A stretch of 64,000 nucleotides of DNA from assembly GCF_000429685.1 (NCBI RefSeq), contig NZ_KE386940.1:1-64000 (forward strand), in the 5' to 3' direction. The notes beneath the pieces were generated by a model. That model was not told where the DNA came from. It was given only the letters and a program-made list of their open reading frames with translations, and searched no databases. This stretch comes from Salibacterium aidingense DSM 18341 (GTDB taxonomy: Bacteria > Bacillota > Bacilli > Bacillales > Marinococcaceae). Position numbers and translations under genes: made by a program. This document shows, in pieces, positions 8,363-17,623 of the stretch (the first letter of the stretch is position 1; each line of letters starts with the position of its first letter).

Positions 8363-8491
8363 TTTTAAAAGGCTATTGTAGTATGGACTTACCGAAAAAA
8401 TACCAGGGAGAAGGCCTGCATTCCTGAACCGATAATAAAATTCGGAATATTGGGACAAATGAAGCGAAAGGCTTTTGGAAAGGAGAATAAC

Positions 8492-9508
8492 ATGAAAACT
8501 GTGGCGGAGCTTGAATACAAATTAACCCAGCCTTCCGATGAACTAGTGCAAACGATGTGTCAGTTGGATGGGGATATCATTATTTTAGGAGTAGGAGGGA
8601 AAATGGGGCCGAGCCTGGCTAAATTAGCGAAAAAAGCCATCGATGCAGCCGGGCTGGACAAAAGAGTGTATGGCGTCTCCCGGTTTTCATCGGGGACGCT
8701 GCAGGAAGAATTAGAAGCCCATGGTGTCCAAACCCTCGCCGCCGATTTGTTGGATGATCACCAGCTTCAGCGCTTGCCGGAAGTGAAAAATGTCATTTTT
8801 ATGGCCGGGAAAAAATTCGGCACGACCGGAAACGAACATTTTACGTGGGTGATGAACTCCTATTTACCGGGAAGGGTGGCAGAGAAATTTAAAAATTCAC
8901 GGATGGTTGTTTTTTCGACCGGCAATATTTATCCATTTATCCCTGTCAAACAGATGGGGGTCACAGAAGATGAGCCTGTGGGCCCTGTTGGAGAATATGC
9001 GCAGTCCTGCCTCGGAAGAGAACGCGTTTTTGAACATTTTTCCCATAAATATCAAATCCCGATGGTTCTTTTCCGGCTGACGTATGCGATAGATATGCGC
9101 TACGGCGTCCTGATGGAAATCGCGAAAGCCGTAAAAGAGCAAAAGCCAATCAATCTAAACATGGGATTTACGAACTGCATTTGGCAGGGGGATGCCAATG
9201 ACATCGCGATTCGTGCATTGCGGATGGCAGATTCCCCGGCTGTGCCGTTGAATGTAAACGGCCCGGAAGTGCTTTCAGTCCGCTGGGTGGCGAACCAATT
9301 TGCGGAAAAGTTTGATACTGCTCCGATTTTTGAAGGGGAGGAACAGGACAGTTCCTTTATCCGAAATGCAGCGAAAATGCATCAATTATTCGGCTATCCG
9401 AGCGTTACGCTGCGGGACATGATGGACTGGACGTCGGAATGGCTTGACGCCGGCGCCGAAACATGGGACCAGCCAACCCACTTTCAAGTAAGAAATGGGG
9501 CGTTTTAA
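8492..9508 (+). CDS. NAD-dependent epimerase/dehydratase-like SDR with atypical YxxxC motif
   Basis: 338 residues from ATG 8492 behind GGAAAGGAG; an upstream ATG at 8450 has no comparable site. The N-terminus has a Rossmann fold (IIILGVGGKMGPSLAK, residues 29-44), then FMAGKKFG and VVFSTGNIYPF, as in extended SDR sugar epimerases/dehydratases. Where these enzymes have the catalytic YxxxK, this protein reads GEYAQSCLGRE, Tyr169-x3-Cys173, so the usual lysine is missing. It begins the + strand carbohydrate locus and directly abuts the DapA-like gene. Substrate unknown; a nucleotide-sugar, uronate or free-sugar product of the lyase is plausible. Confidence 0.75.
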   Translation: MKTVAELEYKLTQPSDELVQTMCQLDGDIIILGVGGKMGPSLAKLAKKAIDAAGLDKRVYGVSRFSSGTLQEELEAHGVQTLAADLLDDHQLQRLPEVKNVIFMAGKKFGTTGNEHFTWVMNSYLPGRVAEKFKNSRMVVFSTGNIYPFIPVKQMGVTEDEPVGPVGEYAQSCLGRERVFEHFSHKYQIPMVLFRLTYAIDMRYGVLMEIAKAVKEQKPINLNMGFTNCIWQGDANDIAIRALRMADSPAVPLNVNGPEVLSVRWVANQFAEKFDTAPIFEGEEQDSSFIRNAAKMHQLFGYPSVTLRDMMDWTSEWLDAGAETWDQPTHFQVRNGAF

Positions 9509-10576
9509 GTGAAGGAATTAGAACAAGAAAAAAAGAAGGCTCTGCATGAAGGGATCGTCATCCCCGCTCATCCGCTGGCGCTGGACGCTTCGTATCAGCT
9601 GGACGAAGCGAGACAGCGTGCCTTAACCAGGTATTACTTAGCAGCAGGGGCGGGAGGCGTTGCGGTCGGCGTGCACTCCACCCAATTTGAAATCCGCGAC
9701 TCCGGCGTCCATCTCTTTGAACCAGTACTCCGAATGGCGGCCGAAGAAGTCGCTAAAGCCGAAGCGTCTTATCCCATTATAAAAGTGGCCGGCATATGCG
9801 GTCCCACCGAGCAGGCAGAGCAGGAAGCCCGCTTGGCCGTTGAGTTAGGCTATGATATTGGATTATTGAGCATGGGGGGCTTAGCGGATTATTCCGAAAG
9901 TGACCTGTTAAAGCGGACAGAGCAGGTGGCTGCCATCATGCCGGTATTTGGGTTTTATCTGCAGCCGGCTGCGGGAGGACGGTACTTCAGCTATTCTTTC
10001 TGGGAGAAATTTGCCGATATCCCTAATGTCGCCGCTATCAAAATTGCCCCATTTAATCGGTATAAAACGATCGATGTCGTAAGAGCCGTGTGTCATTCTC
10101 CCCGTCGTGACGAGATCGCTTTGTACACCGGAAATGACGATAGTATTGTCTCAGATCTTTTGACAACATGGCAGTTTCATGTGGATGGCGGACTCGTGAC
10201 AAAACGGATGGCAGGCGGGCTGCTTGGGCACTGGTCCTGCTGGACAAAAAAAGCGGTCGAGTATTTTGAGGAAATTAAGAGAGCCAGGGAAGAAAAGGAA
10301 GATGTCGTCCCAGCCGGGCTGCTCCAGCGGAATATCGAAGTAACTGACGCCAATGCTGCATTTTTTGATGCGGCCAACCAGTTCAAGGGATGCATTCCAG
10401 GAATTCATGAGGTCTTGCGAAGGCAGGGGCTGCTGGAAGGAATCTGGTGCCTGAATCCGGAAAATACACTGTCTCCCGGACAAAGCGAAGAAATCGACCG
10501 CATCTATCATGATTACCCCCACCTGCATGATGATGATTTTGTTCAAGAAAATCTTGCCAAATGGCTGGGGGAGTGA
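9509..10576 (+). CDS. DapA/NanA-type (dihydrodipicolinate synthase family) aldolase
   Basis: 355 residues, starting with GTG directly after the TAA of the previous gene, which implies coupled translation. A class I aldolase TIM barrel is indicated by Tyr150 (GFYLQP) and Lys178 (VAAIKIAPF), the same 28-residue spacing as the catalytic Tyr and Schiff-base Lys of DapA. The family cleaves or forms C-C bonds with pyruvate or 2-keto acids, or dehydrates keto-sugar acids. The housekeeping G-T-T-G-E substrate loop is absent, so lysine synthesis is unlikely. In this locus it would suit a late retro-aldol or dehydration step on a keto-deoxy sugar acid; that role is inferred. Confidence 0.75.
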   Translation: MKELEQEKKKALHEGIVIPAHPLALDASYQLDEARQRALTRYYLAAGAGGVAVGVHSTQFEIRDSGVHLFEPVLRMAAEEVAKAEASYPIIKVAGICGPTEQAEQEARLAVELGYDIGLLSMGGLADYSESDLLKRTEQVAAIMPVFGFYLQPAAGGRYFSYSFWEKFADIPNVAAIKIAPFNRYKTIDVVRAVCHSPRRDEIALYTGNDDSIVSDLLTTWQFHVDGGLVTKRMAGGLLGHWSCWTKKAVEYFEEIKRAREEKEDVVPAGLLQRNIEVTDANAAFFDAANQFKGCIPGIHEVLRRQGLLEGIWCLNPENTLSPGQSEEIDRIYHDYPHLHDDDFVQENLAKWLGE

Positions 10577-10602
10577 TGCAAGCAGAACCGGATATCACTA
10601 GC

Positions 10603-10795
10603 GGTGGAGGACAGGAATCAATAGAGGCAGGCATCGCAGTGTCCTCCAAGAGACGATAAGCTTGGAAAGAAATAAAAGCTTGTGTTCTCCATTTGGATTT
10701 GGAGGACACTGTCCAGAAAAAACGAAAACTCTCCGTCCACCATTCGCCTAATGAAGCCATTTGTGTAAACATGATTCTGTAGTACTGTCCTCCAC
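10603..10795. repeat. Nested inverted repeats built on GGAGGACA
   Basis: The 369-bp gap between the aldolase and lyase genes holds five copies of one short arm in alternating orientation. GTGGAGGACAG (10603-10613) pairs perfectly with CTGTCCTCCAC (10785-10795). Inside are GTGTCCTCCA (10639-10648), TGTTCTCCA (10683-10691) and TGGAGGACA (10700-10708); the last two form a local hairpin. The structure could fold as a branched RNA or cruciform. It may limit read-through before the lyase gene, but none of its hairpins has a good T-tract. No convincing gene is seen in the gap. Confidence 0.6.
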
Positions 10796-10945
10796 GAATG
10801 GTTTTTGGGTTAAGGGAAGCGAACCAGATCGAGAAAACTTACGCGAGGGGAAGGGAAAGCGTCCGCCAGCAGGGAATGTAAGAGGAGGAGTGTTTATTCA
10901 GGAAAACGAAGAAAGGATAAAAATTCGTAAAGAAGGGGGCGGCTT

Positions 10946-12979
10946 ATGAAAAACAGGGAAACAATGCGATTTTTCTATTCCCCAAGCGATAGGGATTTCA
11001 TTCAGGAAAACTGTAAACGATACTGGCCACACGAAGTGGAAGAAGTTATCGAACGAGCAGCCCTTGCCTGTGAAAATACCTTTGTTTTCACGCATCGCTG
11101 GGATATGGAACGATGCGAAGACCCGTATACGTTTAAAAACGGTATCGATTGGACCTTTCGGTTTCAGGGGGATTTTGAATGGACGGTGAACCTAAACCGC
11201 GCCAGGTTTATGGCAGAACTCGGGCAGGCCTACTGGCTGACCGGGGAAGAACGGTTTGCAGCCTCTTTTATCCGCTTAATGAACGATTGGCTCCGGCAAA
11301 ATCCGGTCACGGAAGAAGAAATCCATCAAAGCAGCGCAAGACAATATAACGTCAAAGATACCTGGAGAAAGCTCGACAGCGGCATCCGCATCACCAATTG
11401 GTTGAAGGGATTCTTTTGTATTCAGGAATCTGAACAGTGGGGGGAGGTGGAACAGGAGGCGTTCATCCGTGCCCTGGAACTTCATGGCCTTTATTTGAGC
11501 ATTGCTTATACCCCTCATGACAGGCAGAGCAACTGGGGGTTTCTCGAAACCAATGGGTTATTTCAAATTGCTTTGCTGTTTCCTGAAATAGAGGGAGCTT
11601 CCCAGTGGCTTCGACTGGCTGAAGAGCGGCTCGAGACCATGTGTGAACTGCAGGTGTTTGAGGATGGCATGCATAATGAACAAAGTCCCATGTACCACCA
11701 CGAAGTCCTTCATTGCTTGTTTGAACCAGTACTGCTGGCTAACATAAATCAACATCCTCTTCCAAAAAAAGTGAGAGATACGTTGAATACTATGTTCACG
11801 GCATCTTTGTCCTGGGTGAAGCCGGACGGCCGCCAGCCAATGATCAGCGACAGTGATCATACCGACATACGGGATATCTTGACGCAAGGGGCTGTTCTGT
11901 ATCAAAGAGGCGATTTGAAGAGCCGGGGCTATTCCGTGCTTGATTATGAAGGGATTTGGTATTTCGGAGAAGACGGCATGAAAAACTATCAAGCGCTGCC
12001 AAAAAAGGAACCGGCTTTTGGTTCCACCCTTTTGGCTCAGTCCGGCTATTCCGTGATGAGAACGGACTGGTCCGAGGAGGCCCATTATCTGCTGTTTGAC
12101 GGGGGACACATGGATATTATCCGCGCCCACGGCCATGATGATTTTCTACATTTCGATTTGACGGTTTTTGGCACGGATTTTTTGCTAGACACGGGCCGGT
12201 ACACGTATATGGAAAACGAGGAAAGGCGTTATTTTAAAGAATCGTTTCAGCATAACACGACCAGTGTGGATGATTTTAGTATTTCGGTCTATGAAAATTC
12301 CTGGAGCTGGGGCGCGATTGCCCAGCCGACGAACGGGTATTGGAACAGCAGTCAGGCGTTTGATTATGTGCAGGCCGGGCATACGGGCTACAAGCGGTTG
12401 GAAGATCCCGTGGATGTACTGCGGCAGATTCTATTCGTGAAACCATATTACTGGATCATTGTCGATACCTTTCGATCGCAGGCGGAGCATGAATTCAAAC
12501 AGCATTTTCATTTTGACGAATACATCGCGTTGGATACAGCCTCCGCTGTCATAAACGCCCAGGCCAACAACGGGATCGGCTTAAATATGATCTCCTTGGA
12601 AGAGGCCGTTGTATTAGAAGAGCAGGCATGCTGGATCTCCAAACATTACAACCAGAAGGCACCTTCAAGGAAAATGACAGCAACGCAAACAGGAAAAGGA
12701 TTCACCAAATTCGTAACAGCTTTGGTACCCTGGAAACAGAACGAAACCCTCGATTTTTCTATAACTAAGATCGATACGTTCGACACCCGAAATCGAAAAC
12801 AAGCAGAAAACGAAGCCACAGCGATCGAGGTAAAAAGAGGAGGCAGCGACGCAGAAGTCATTGTATTTTCCCACCAGGGCCCGTTCAGCTGTCAATGCTC
12901 CGGTGCTCAGATGACAGGAGAGGTGCTTCTCCTGAAAAGACAGGGGGAGCAGGAACAAACGTGGGTTGTGAAGGTCTAG
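10946..12979 (+). CDS. Heparinase II/III-family polysaccharide lyase, cytoplasmic
   Basis: 677 residues, ATG behind AAGAAGGGGG. The first 350 residues look like the alpha/alpha toroid of heparinase II/III lyases, including MHNEQSPMYHHE (242-253), where the family carries a conserved E-x-S-P-x-Y-H. The beta-sandwich part has LLFDGGHMDI, AHGHDDFLHFDL (about 393-404), LLDTGRYTY and FQHNTTSVDD, the classic conserved blocks of these lyases. No signal peptide is present, so it should act on imported oligosaccharides, unlike secreted heparinases. Substrates in the family include heparin, heparosan, alginate and other uronate polymers; which one cannot be told from sequence. Confidence 0.85.
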   Translation: MKNRETMRFFYSPSDRDFIQENCKRYWPHEVEEVIERAALACENTFVFTHRWDMERCEDPYTFKNGIDWTFRFQGDFEWTVNLNRARFMAELGQAYWLTGEERFAASFIRLMNDWLRQNPVTEEEIHQSSARQYNVKDTWRKLDSGIRITNWLKGFFCIQESEQWGEVEQEAFIRALELHGLYLSIAYTPHDRQSNWGFLETNGLFQIALLFPEIEGASQWLRLAEERLETMCELQVFEDGMHNEQSPMYHHEVLHCLFEPVLLANINQHPLPKKVRDTLNTMFTASLSWVKPDGRQPMISDSDHTDIRDILTQGAVLYQRGDLKSRGYSVLDYEGIWYFGEDGMKNYQALPKKEPAFGSTLLAQSGYSVMRTDWSEEAHYLLFDGGHMDIIRAHGHDDFLHFDLTVFGTDFLLDTGRYTYMENEERRYFKESFQHNTTSVDDFSISVYENSWSWGAIAQPTNGYWNSSQAFDYVQAGHTGYKRLEDPVDVLRQILFVKPYYWIIVDTFRSQAEHEFKQHFHFDEYIALDTASAVINAQANNGIGLNMISLEEAVVLEEQACWISKHYNQKAPSRKMTATQTGKGFTKFVTALVPWKQNETLDFSITKIDTFDTRNRKQAENEATAIEVKRGGSDAEVIVFSHQGPFSCQCSGAQMTGEVLLLKRQGEQEQTWVVKV

Positions 12980-13012
12980 GAGAGCAGCGGAAATCCTTTT
13001 TTCAGAAGGAAT

Positions 13013-13140
13013 GGGACATTTTTGCCGCTATTTCCTTATTTTAAGGTAAAATCAGCACCCATTCTCTCAGATAAAGGAATAAATGTCCGTAAGGATCGTG
13101 AAAATTTGTTTTCCCCCTTGTTTAGCGGAAAAAATGTCCG
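13013..13140. repeat. Dispersed palindromic repeat, family A copy 2 (short form)
   Basis: One left arm GGGACATTTTTGCCGCTATT (13013-13032) is followed by two right arms, AAAGGAATAAATGTCCG near 13073 and TTTAGCGGAAAAAATGTCCG ending at 13140. The block TTTTAAGGTAAAATCAGC near 13038 matches copy 1. It lies between the convergent 3' ends of the lyase and the response regulator. Compared with the long form, one left arm and about 50 bp are missing. Confidence 0.8.
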
Positions 13141-13213
13141 CGCAGGCTGCCCCCTGACAGATAGTGCACCGGCTACCTCATGAAACCACATTACACCCGG
13201 GCCGACCTGCCTG

Positions 13214-14266
13214 TCACATCCCGATTCGTTTGCGATACTCAGAGGGGGTGAGGCCGACATGCTTTTTGAACGTCTTGGTAAAATGAGGATAGTCACTGTA
13301 GCCAATGGAGTAGGCGATTTCATACGTTTTGCAGGAAGGATCGTGCAGCAGTTCTTTGGCCTGATCGAGTCGCCGTTTTGTAAGGTACTGAATAAAGCTG
13401 ATCCCCATTTCTGCTTTAAATTCTATGCTGAAATAGGCGGAAGACATATCGACGGTATCGGCAACCTCCTGAAGCGAAAGGGTTTCTTTGGAATAATTGG
13501 TTTCGATATATTCCATGGCTGATAAAATTTTGGGACGACGGCCGATATTCCTCGTGTTTTTGATATGTTCCATCACCGTCCGGCAGATGCTATATAACGC
13601 TTCTTTCATTTTGGCTGTATCATTCGGGAGATCCGGCTCATGGAAGACGCTGATTTCTGCCAGGCCCTCTTTCTTTCTTTCCAGTTCCCCTTTCATATAA
13701 ACGATAAGATCCATATAAAGGTTTCTCAGTACGAGGGGATCCTCGTATTTTTCTGATACGTTTTGGTGCATGTCCTGAATCAGCTGAAACACCTGTTCTT
13801 CTTCCAGCAGCCATAGTTTTTGAACAAGGTCTTCGGCAAAGGAGCGGAGAACCAGGAGCCAGTCTGATCTTTCTTTTGAAGTGGACTGATCGGCTTCGAG
13901 CTGTTGGTGGACTTTAGCCAAAGAGGAAAGAAATTGATCGGGCTTCAGCGGCTTCAATAGAAAATCGACGACGCCGTAGCGGATAGCGGTCTGCGCGTAC
14001 TCAAATTCGTCATATCCGGAAATAATTAAAAATTTGGAACGGGCGTTGGTTTCTTTGACCTTTTCGATAAACTTTAACCCGTTTAATTTGGGCATGCGGA
14101 TATCTGTAATAATAAGGTCCGGGGTGAGCTGTTCATTTAACTGCAGGGCTTCGAGCCCGTCTTTAGCTTCTCCGACAATCTTAAAACCTGTCTCATTTGA
14201 ATGCAGCAACACAGAGATACTGGTTTTTATCATCTTTTCGTCATCTACCGTTATGGCTGTGAACAT
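13214..14266 (-). CDS. YesN-type response regulator, AraC-family output
   Basis: 350 residues from ATG 14266, which has AAAGGAGG at ideal spacing; an in-frame start further upstream lies inside the kinase gene. The receiver domain (1-120) has acidic residues D8-D9, phosphoacceptor Asp55 (LIITDIRMPK) and the switch lysine in FLLKPLK. The C-terminus (about 250-350) is an AraC-type double HTH with TYEIAYSIGYSDYPHFTKTF. It immediately follows the sensor kinase gene (one base between). Such pairs usually activate an adjacent ABC sugar operon when oligosaccharide is present. Confidence 0.92.
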   Translation of the reverse strand: MFTAITVDDEKMIKTSISVLLHSNETGFKIVGEAKDGLEALQLNEQLTPDLIITDIRMPKLNGLKFIEKVKETNARSKFLIISGYDEFEYAQTAIRYGVVDFLLKPLKPDQFLSSLAKVHQQLEADQSTSKERSDWLLVLRSFAEDLVQKLWLLEEEQVFQLIQDMHQNVSEKYEDPLVLRNLYMDLIVYMKGELERKKEGLAEISVFHEPDLPNDTAKMKEALYSICRTVMEHIKNTRNIGRRPKILSAMEYIETNYSKETLSLQEVADTVDMSSAYFSIEFKAEMGISFIQYLTKRRLDQAKELLHDPSCKTYEIAYSIGYSDYPHFTKTFKKHVGLTPSEYRKRIGM

Positions 14267-14267
14267 G

Positions 14268-16097
14268 CTATTCCTCCTTTTCATCTTGGCCATGCCCTGC
14301 ATAGGGCAAGAGGATTTCCACGATGGTTCCTTCGTCGTCCGACTGCTTGATCTTTAAACGGTATGGGGGGCCGAAATTGCCATGCAGGCGTTTGTGGACG
14401 TTGATCAGCCCGATTCGTTTTGTTGTTTTATTTCCGTCTGGCAGGTCGTGGTTATAATAAAAAGCATCATTTAATTCCTTCCTTGTTTTCGCGGGCATCC
14501 CCTTGCCATGATCGACAATGGAAAGCTTATAATAATCGGGAGCCTTTTCTCCAAAAATGCCAATGAATTCAGGGTTCAGCTCGTGTTCTTCATACCCATG
14601 CACAAATGCATTTTCAATAATCGGCTGTAAGGTGAGCCTTGGCATTAGAACGTGTCCGGCGGTTTCTTCCTCACATTGGATGCTCACGGTCAGGTCATCG
14701 AACCGTTCTTCCTGAATCTCCAGGTACGATCGAATCTGCCGCAGTTCTTCGGATAAGGTCACAATTTTTTTTGAATTGCTCACGTTGTATCGGAACATAT
14801 CCGCCAGGGATGTCGTCATTTTGCTGATCATGGGCTGATTTTCAATGATGGCATGGGAGTTGATGATTTCCAGGGTGTTGTATAGAAAATGCGGGTTGAT
14901 CTGCGACTGCATCGCCTGAAACTCGGATTCTCTGTTTTTAAGCTCCAGCTCTTTTTCCACTACTTTGGAATGCTTTACTTCCTGGATAAGATGTTTTAAT
15001 TTCTCTGTCATTTGATAAAAACTGTCGTACAGGCTGGAAACCTCGTCATCCCGGTAAAATGGCAGCGGCTTTTTCCTTTGAATATTAAAGTTTCCTGACT
15101 CTACTTTTTTCATCAGCTTTTGGAGATGGGTCAACGAATGCGTAAGAAAAAAGGAAAACCCGCCGACAAACAACAGGGCTACCCCGATTAACAGTAAGCC
15201 GATCCACATCGTGGAACTTCGCAGGGTGATCAGGGAATCTATAATGTTTCCTAAAGGAACACTGGCGACCATTGTCCAATCGGTCTGGCTCGAATGGTTA
15301 TACACCCGCAGGGTCTTTAAGCTTTCATTGCGGTTGATAAAAAAGCTGTTCTCGTGATAAGAGGATTTATGCTCATAGGAAAATGTTCCCCCCAGCTCTT
15401 TCGGGTTGGGATGGTAAATAATTTTATCCTGATCGTTTACGATCCACACATCATTGAAGTGACTGGAGGTCACTTCGCTTACAATGTCAGAAATTTTGTC
15501 GAGGCGGAGGTTGATAATCAACAATCCTGAAGTATCATACGTGTTTTCATCAAATACCTTCCGGACAATAGTGAGGACAGGAGTTTCGTGGATGACGTCA
15601 ATATCCAGCACTTGATAAGCTTCCAGGTTCTCTACATCGTTCCACAGTTCCCTGTTTCTCTCTCTAATCTCCTTCATGTTTAAATACCCGTCAGCTTTAA
15701 TGTAATTATGAACCTGCATGCCTTTTTCATTAATCATGGAGATGCCAAAGATTTCAGAGCGCCCATCCAGAATCCCGGCAAACGCGTCTTCCTGAATCCG
15801 CTGGGAAATGATAAACCTCTCATAACGGCTGGACGTTTCCTTCTTTAGATCCAAATATGATTGAACCTGGGGTTTGGAGAGAAGAGGAACGCTTGCCTGT
15901 TGTAAATCGTTCATATAAAAGTCCAGGTATTCATTGGTTTGCTTCAAAAGGTCCTGGCTGTACTGAACCGCATTATTTTCGATGGCAGCTGTGGTTTTTT
16001 CATACCAGAGCTGCCCAAATATCAACAGCGGGATACAAACAAACACAAGGATGACAAAAAACAGTTTAAAGTTAATCGATCCTATACTGAAGAACAT
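14268..16097 (-). CDS. YesM-type sensor histidine kinase
   Basis: 609 residues, ATG behind GGAAGGAG. Layout: transmembrane helix (about 10-30), extracytoplasmic dCache-like sensor (about 35-290), second transmembrane helix (about 295-320), HAMP linker (about 325-375), HisKA_7TM/YesM-type kinase box QSQINPHFLYNTLEI with the phosphorylated His near 401, and an ATPase domain with IENAFVHG and DHGKGM. The gene is divergent from the solute-binding protein gene 146 bp away. This is the usual gene arrangement in Firmicutes glycan-utilisation loci. The ligand is presumably an extracellular oligosaccharide of the cognate polymer. Confidence 0.92.
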   Translation of the reverse strand: MFFSIGSINFKLFFVILVFVCIPLLIFGQLWYEKTTAAIENNAVQYSQDLLKQTNEYLDFYMNDLQQASVPLLSKPQVQSYLDLKKETSSRYERFIISQRIQEDAFAGILDGRSEIFGISMINEKGMQVHNYIKADGYLNMKEIRERNRELWNDVENLEAYQVLDIDVIHETPVLTIVRKVFDENTYDTSGLLIINLRLDKISDIVSEVTSSHFNDVWIVNDQDKIIYHPNPKELGGTFSYEHKSSYHENSFFINRNESLKTLRVYNHSSQTDWTMVASVPLGNIIDSLITLRSSTMWIGLLLIGVALLFVGGFSFFLTHSLTHLQKLMKKVESGNFNIQRKKPLPFYRDDEVSSLYDSFYQMTEKLKHLIQEVKHSKVVEKELELKNRESEFQAMQSQINPHFLYNTLEIINSHAIIENQPMISKMTTSLADMFRYNVSNSKKIVTLSEELRQIRSYLEIQEERFDDLTVSIQCEEETAGHVLMPRLTLQPIIENAFVHGYEEHELNPEFIGIFGEKAPDYYKLSIVDHGKGMPAKTRKELNDAFYYNHDLPDGNKTTKRIGLINVHKRLHGNFGPPYRLKIKQSDDEGTIVEILLPYAGHGQDEKEE

Positions 16098-16243
16098 TGG
16101 GCTGCTCCTTCCATAAACTGCAAATCGGTAATTTCATTCTATTTAAAAAAACACAAATTTTCAAATAAATATCCATTTTTTCTTTTCTGACTTGGCTTTA
16201 TGATAAATGATATAGATTTACGAAAAAGGGGGAGAAAAGATTG

Positions 16244-17593
16244 ATGAAAGATATTTCCAGGTTATTCATTCCGCTTGCTGGAGTTATAGTCCTCCTGTTA
16301 GCGGGATGTTCCGATACGTCCGAAAACCAGGAAGAAGCTGATGCAGACGCTGGCTCTACAGGCTCCGATGAAACCATTACGCTTGGCTATTATTCTTCAG
16401 GCAGCGCCGACGAAAAAATGGAAGATATCATTTCGCAATTTGAAGAAGAACATCCTGACATCACGATTGAAACGCAAAATTCACCGTATCAGCAGTTTTT
16501 CCAGAAGCTGGATACACAGATCGCAGGAGGCAACGCACCGGATGTTTGGCTGTCCGATGGCGTGTTTGTTCAAAAGTACGCGGAGCGCGGGGCAGCCAAG
16601 GATTTAACAGAGTGGATCGATAACGATTTGGAAACAGACGAATATTACGGGCTGGATTTCAATAAGGGCCCGGAAGGAAAGTATTGGGCTGTTCCGCAGG
16701 GTATTCAAATTGGAGCCCTCTTTTATAACAAAGATATGTTTGACAAAGCAGGGGTAGAATACCCGGATGACAGCTGGACCTGGGAGGATCTGAAAGAAGC
16801 CGGGGCGGAGCTGACCCTTGATACGAATGGAAACACGGCGGAAAATGCGGAGTTTAATGCAGAAAACATCAATCAATACGGGCTGACATTTTTTAATATT
16901 ACCGAAGGCTGGATGCCGGTATTGAAGTCTTATGGCGGCGGGGTGCTTGATGAGGATCTGCAGACGTCTGTTATTGATACCCCGGAAAATTTAGAAGCGG
17001 TTGAATATATGACGGATGGAATGGAACGCGGCATTTTTACCGATCCATCCGATTTACAGGCCTTCCAAAGCCCAATGTCTCCGTTTCCAAGTGAGACGGC
17101 TGCGATGCGCATCGGCATTTACGCGAGAACGCTTGCCGCGAATGAAACGGGCGTGAATTATGACGTAACGGTGCTGCCAAAAGGGCCGGATGGAGAGCGA
17201 TTCTCTCCGGTCATCGCCAACTCCTGGATCATCAATGAAGATACATCGGATGCAAAAGCAGAAGCGGCCTGGGAATGGATTAAATATTGGGTGTCAGAAG
17301 ATGATGTGCAAAGACAGTGGGCGGAATTAGGTGAGGCAGTGCCGGTGAAAAAATCGGTGGCGAACTCCGATATGTTTTTGAATTCTGGGGAGAAGCCGGA
17401 GAACAAACAGGCCTTTCTCGACAGTTTCGAATTTGCCGATACCTTGGATGTAAATGCTGTCTGGTCGGAATGGGTGGATCAAATGACAGACAATTTGAAT
17501 AAAACGTTCCTTAACGAAGTGGAGGAGGAGGAAGCGTTAGAGAGTGCGGATAAAGACGTGCAGCAGGTCCTGGACGAATTTTATGAAGATTGA
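16244..17593 (+). CDS. ABC sugar importer, solute-binding lipoprotein
   Basis: 449 residues from ATG 16244 (GGGGGAG upstream); TTG 16241 is the alternative. Lipobox LLAGC with Cys22, then an acidic linker and a family-1 extracellular binding domain (ITLGYYSSGSADEKMEDI, WLSDGVFVQKYAERG). It captures oligosaccharide outside the membrane and delivers it to the two permeases that follow. The strong Asp/Glu bias of the mature protein fits a salt-adapted organism. Homologues in this family bind di- to oligosaccharides; specificity is not readable here. Confidence 0.92.
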   Translation: MKDISRLFIPLAGVIVLLLAGCSDTSENQEEADADAGSTGSDETITLGYYSSGSADEKMEDIISQFEEEHPDITIETQNSPYQQFFQKLDTQIAGGNAPDVWLSDGVFVQKYAERGAAKDLTEWIDNDLETDEYYGLDFNKGPEGKYWAVPQGIQIGALFYNKDMFDKAGVEYPDDSWTWEDLKEAGAELTLDTNGNTAENAEFNAENINQYGLTFFNITEGWMPVLKSYGGGVLDEDLQTSVIDTPENLEAVEYMTDGMERGIFTDPSDLQAFQSPMSPFPSETAAMRIGIYARTLAANETGVNYDVTVLPKGPDGERFSPVIANSWIINEDTSDAKAEAAWEWIKYWVSEDDVQRQWAELGEAVPVKKSVANSDMFLNSGEKPENKQAFLDSFEFADTLDVNAVWSEWVDQMTDNLNKTFLNEVEEEEALESADKDVQQVLDEFYED

Positions 17594-17623
17594 TCCTAGA
17601 TTCATGAGATCAAGATAGAAAGT

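Noticed and set aside
10761-10949. 62-codon ORF ahead of the lyase gene
   Set aside because: Polar, low-complexity, no start signal, and it overlaps the nested repeat and the lyase ribosome site.
13036-13323. 95-codon minus-strand ORF overlapping the end of the response regulator
   Set aside because: It is composed of repeat copy 2 and the out-of-frame end of the regulator gene.
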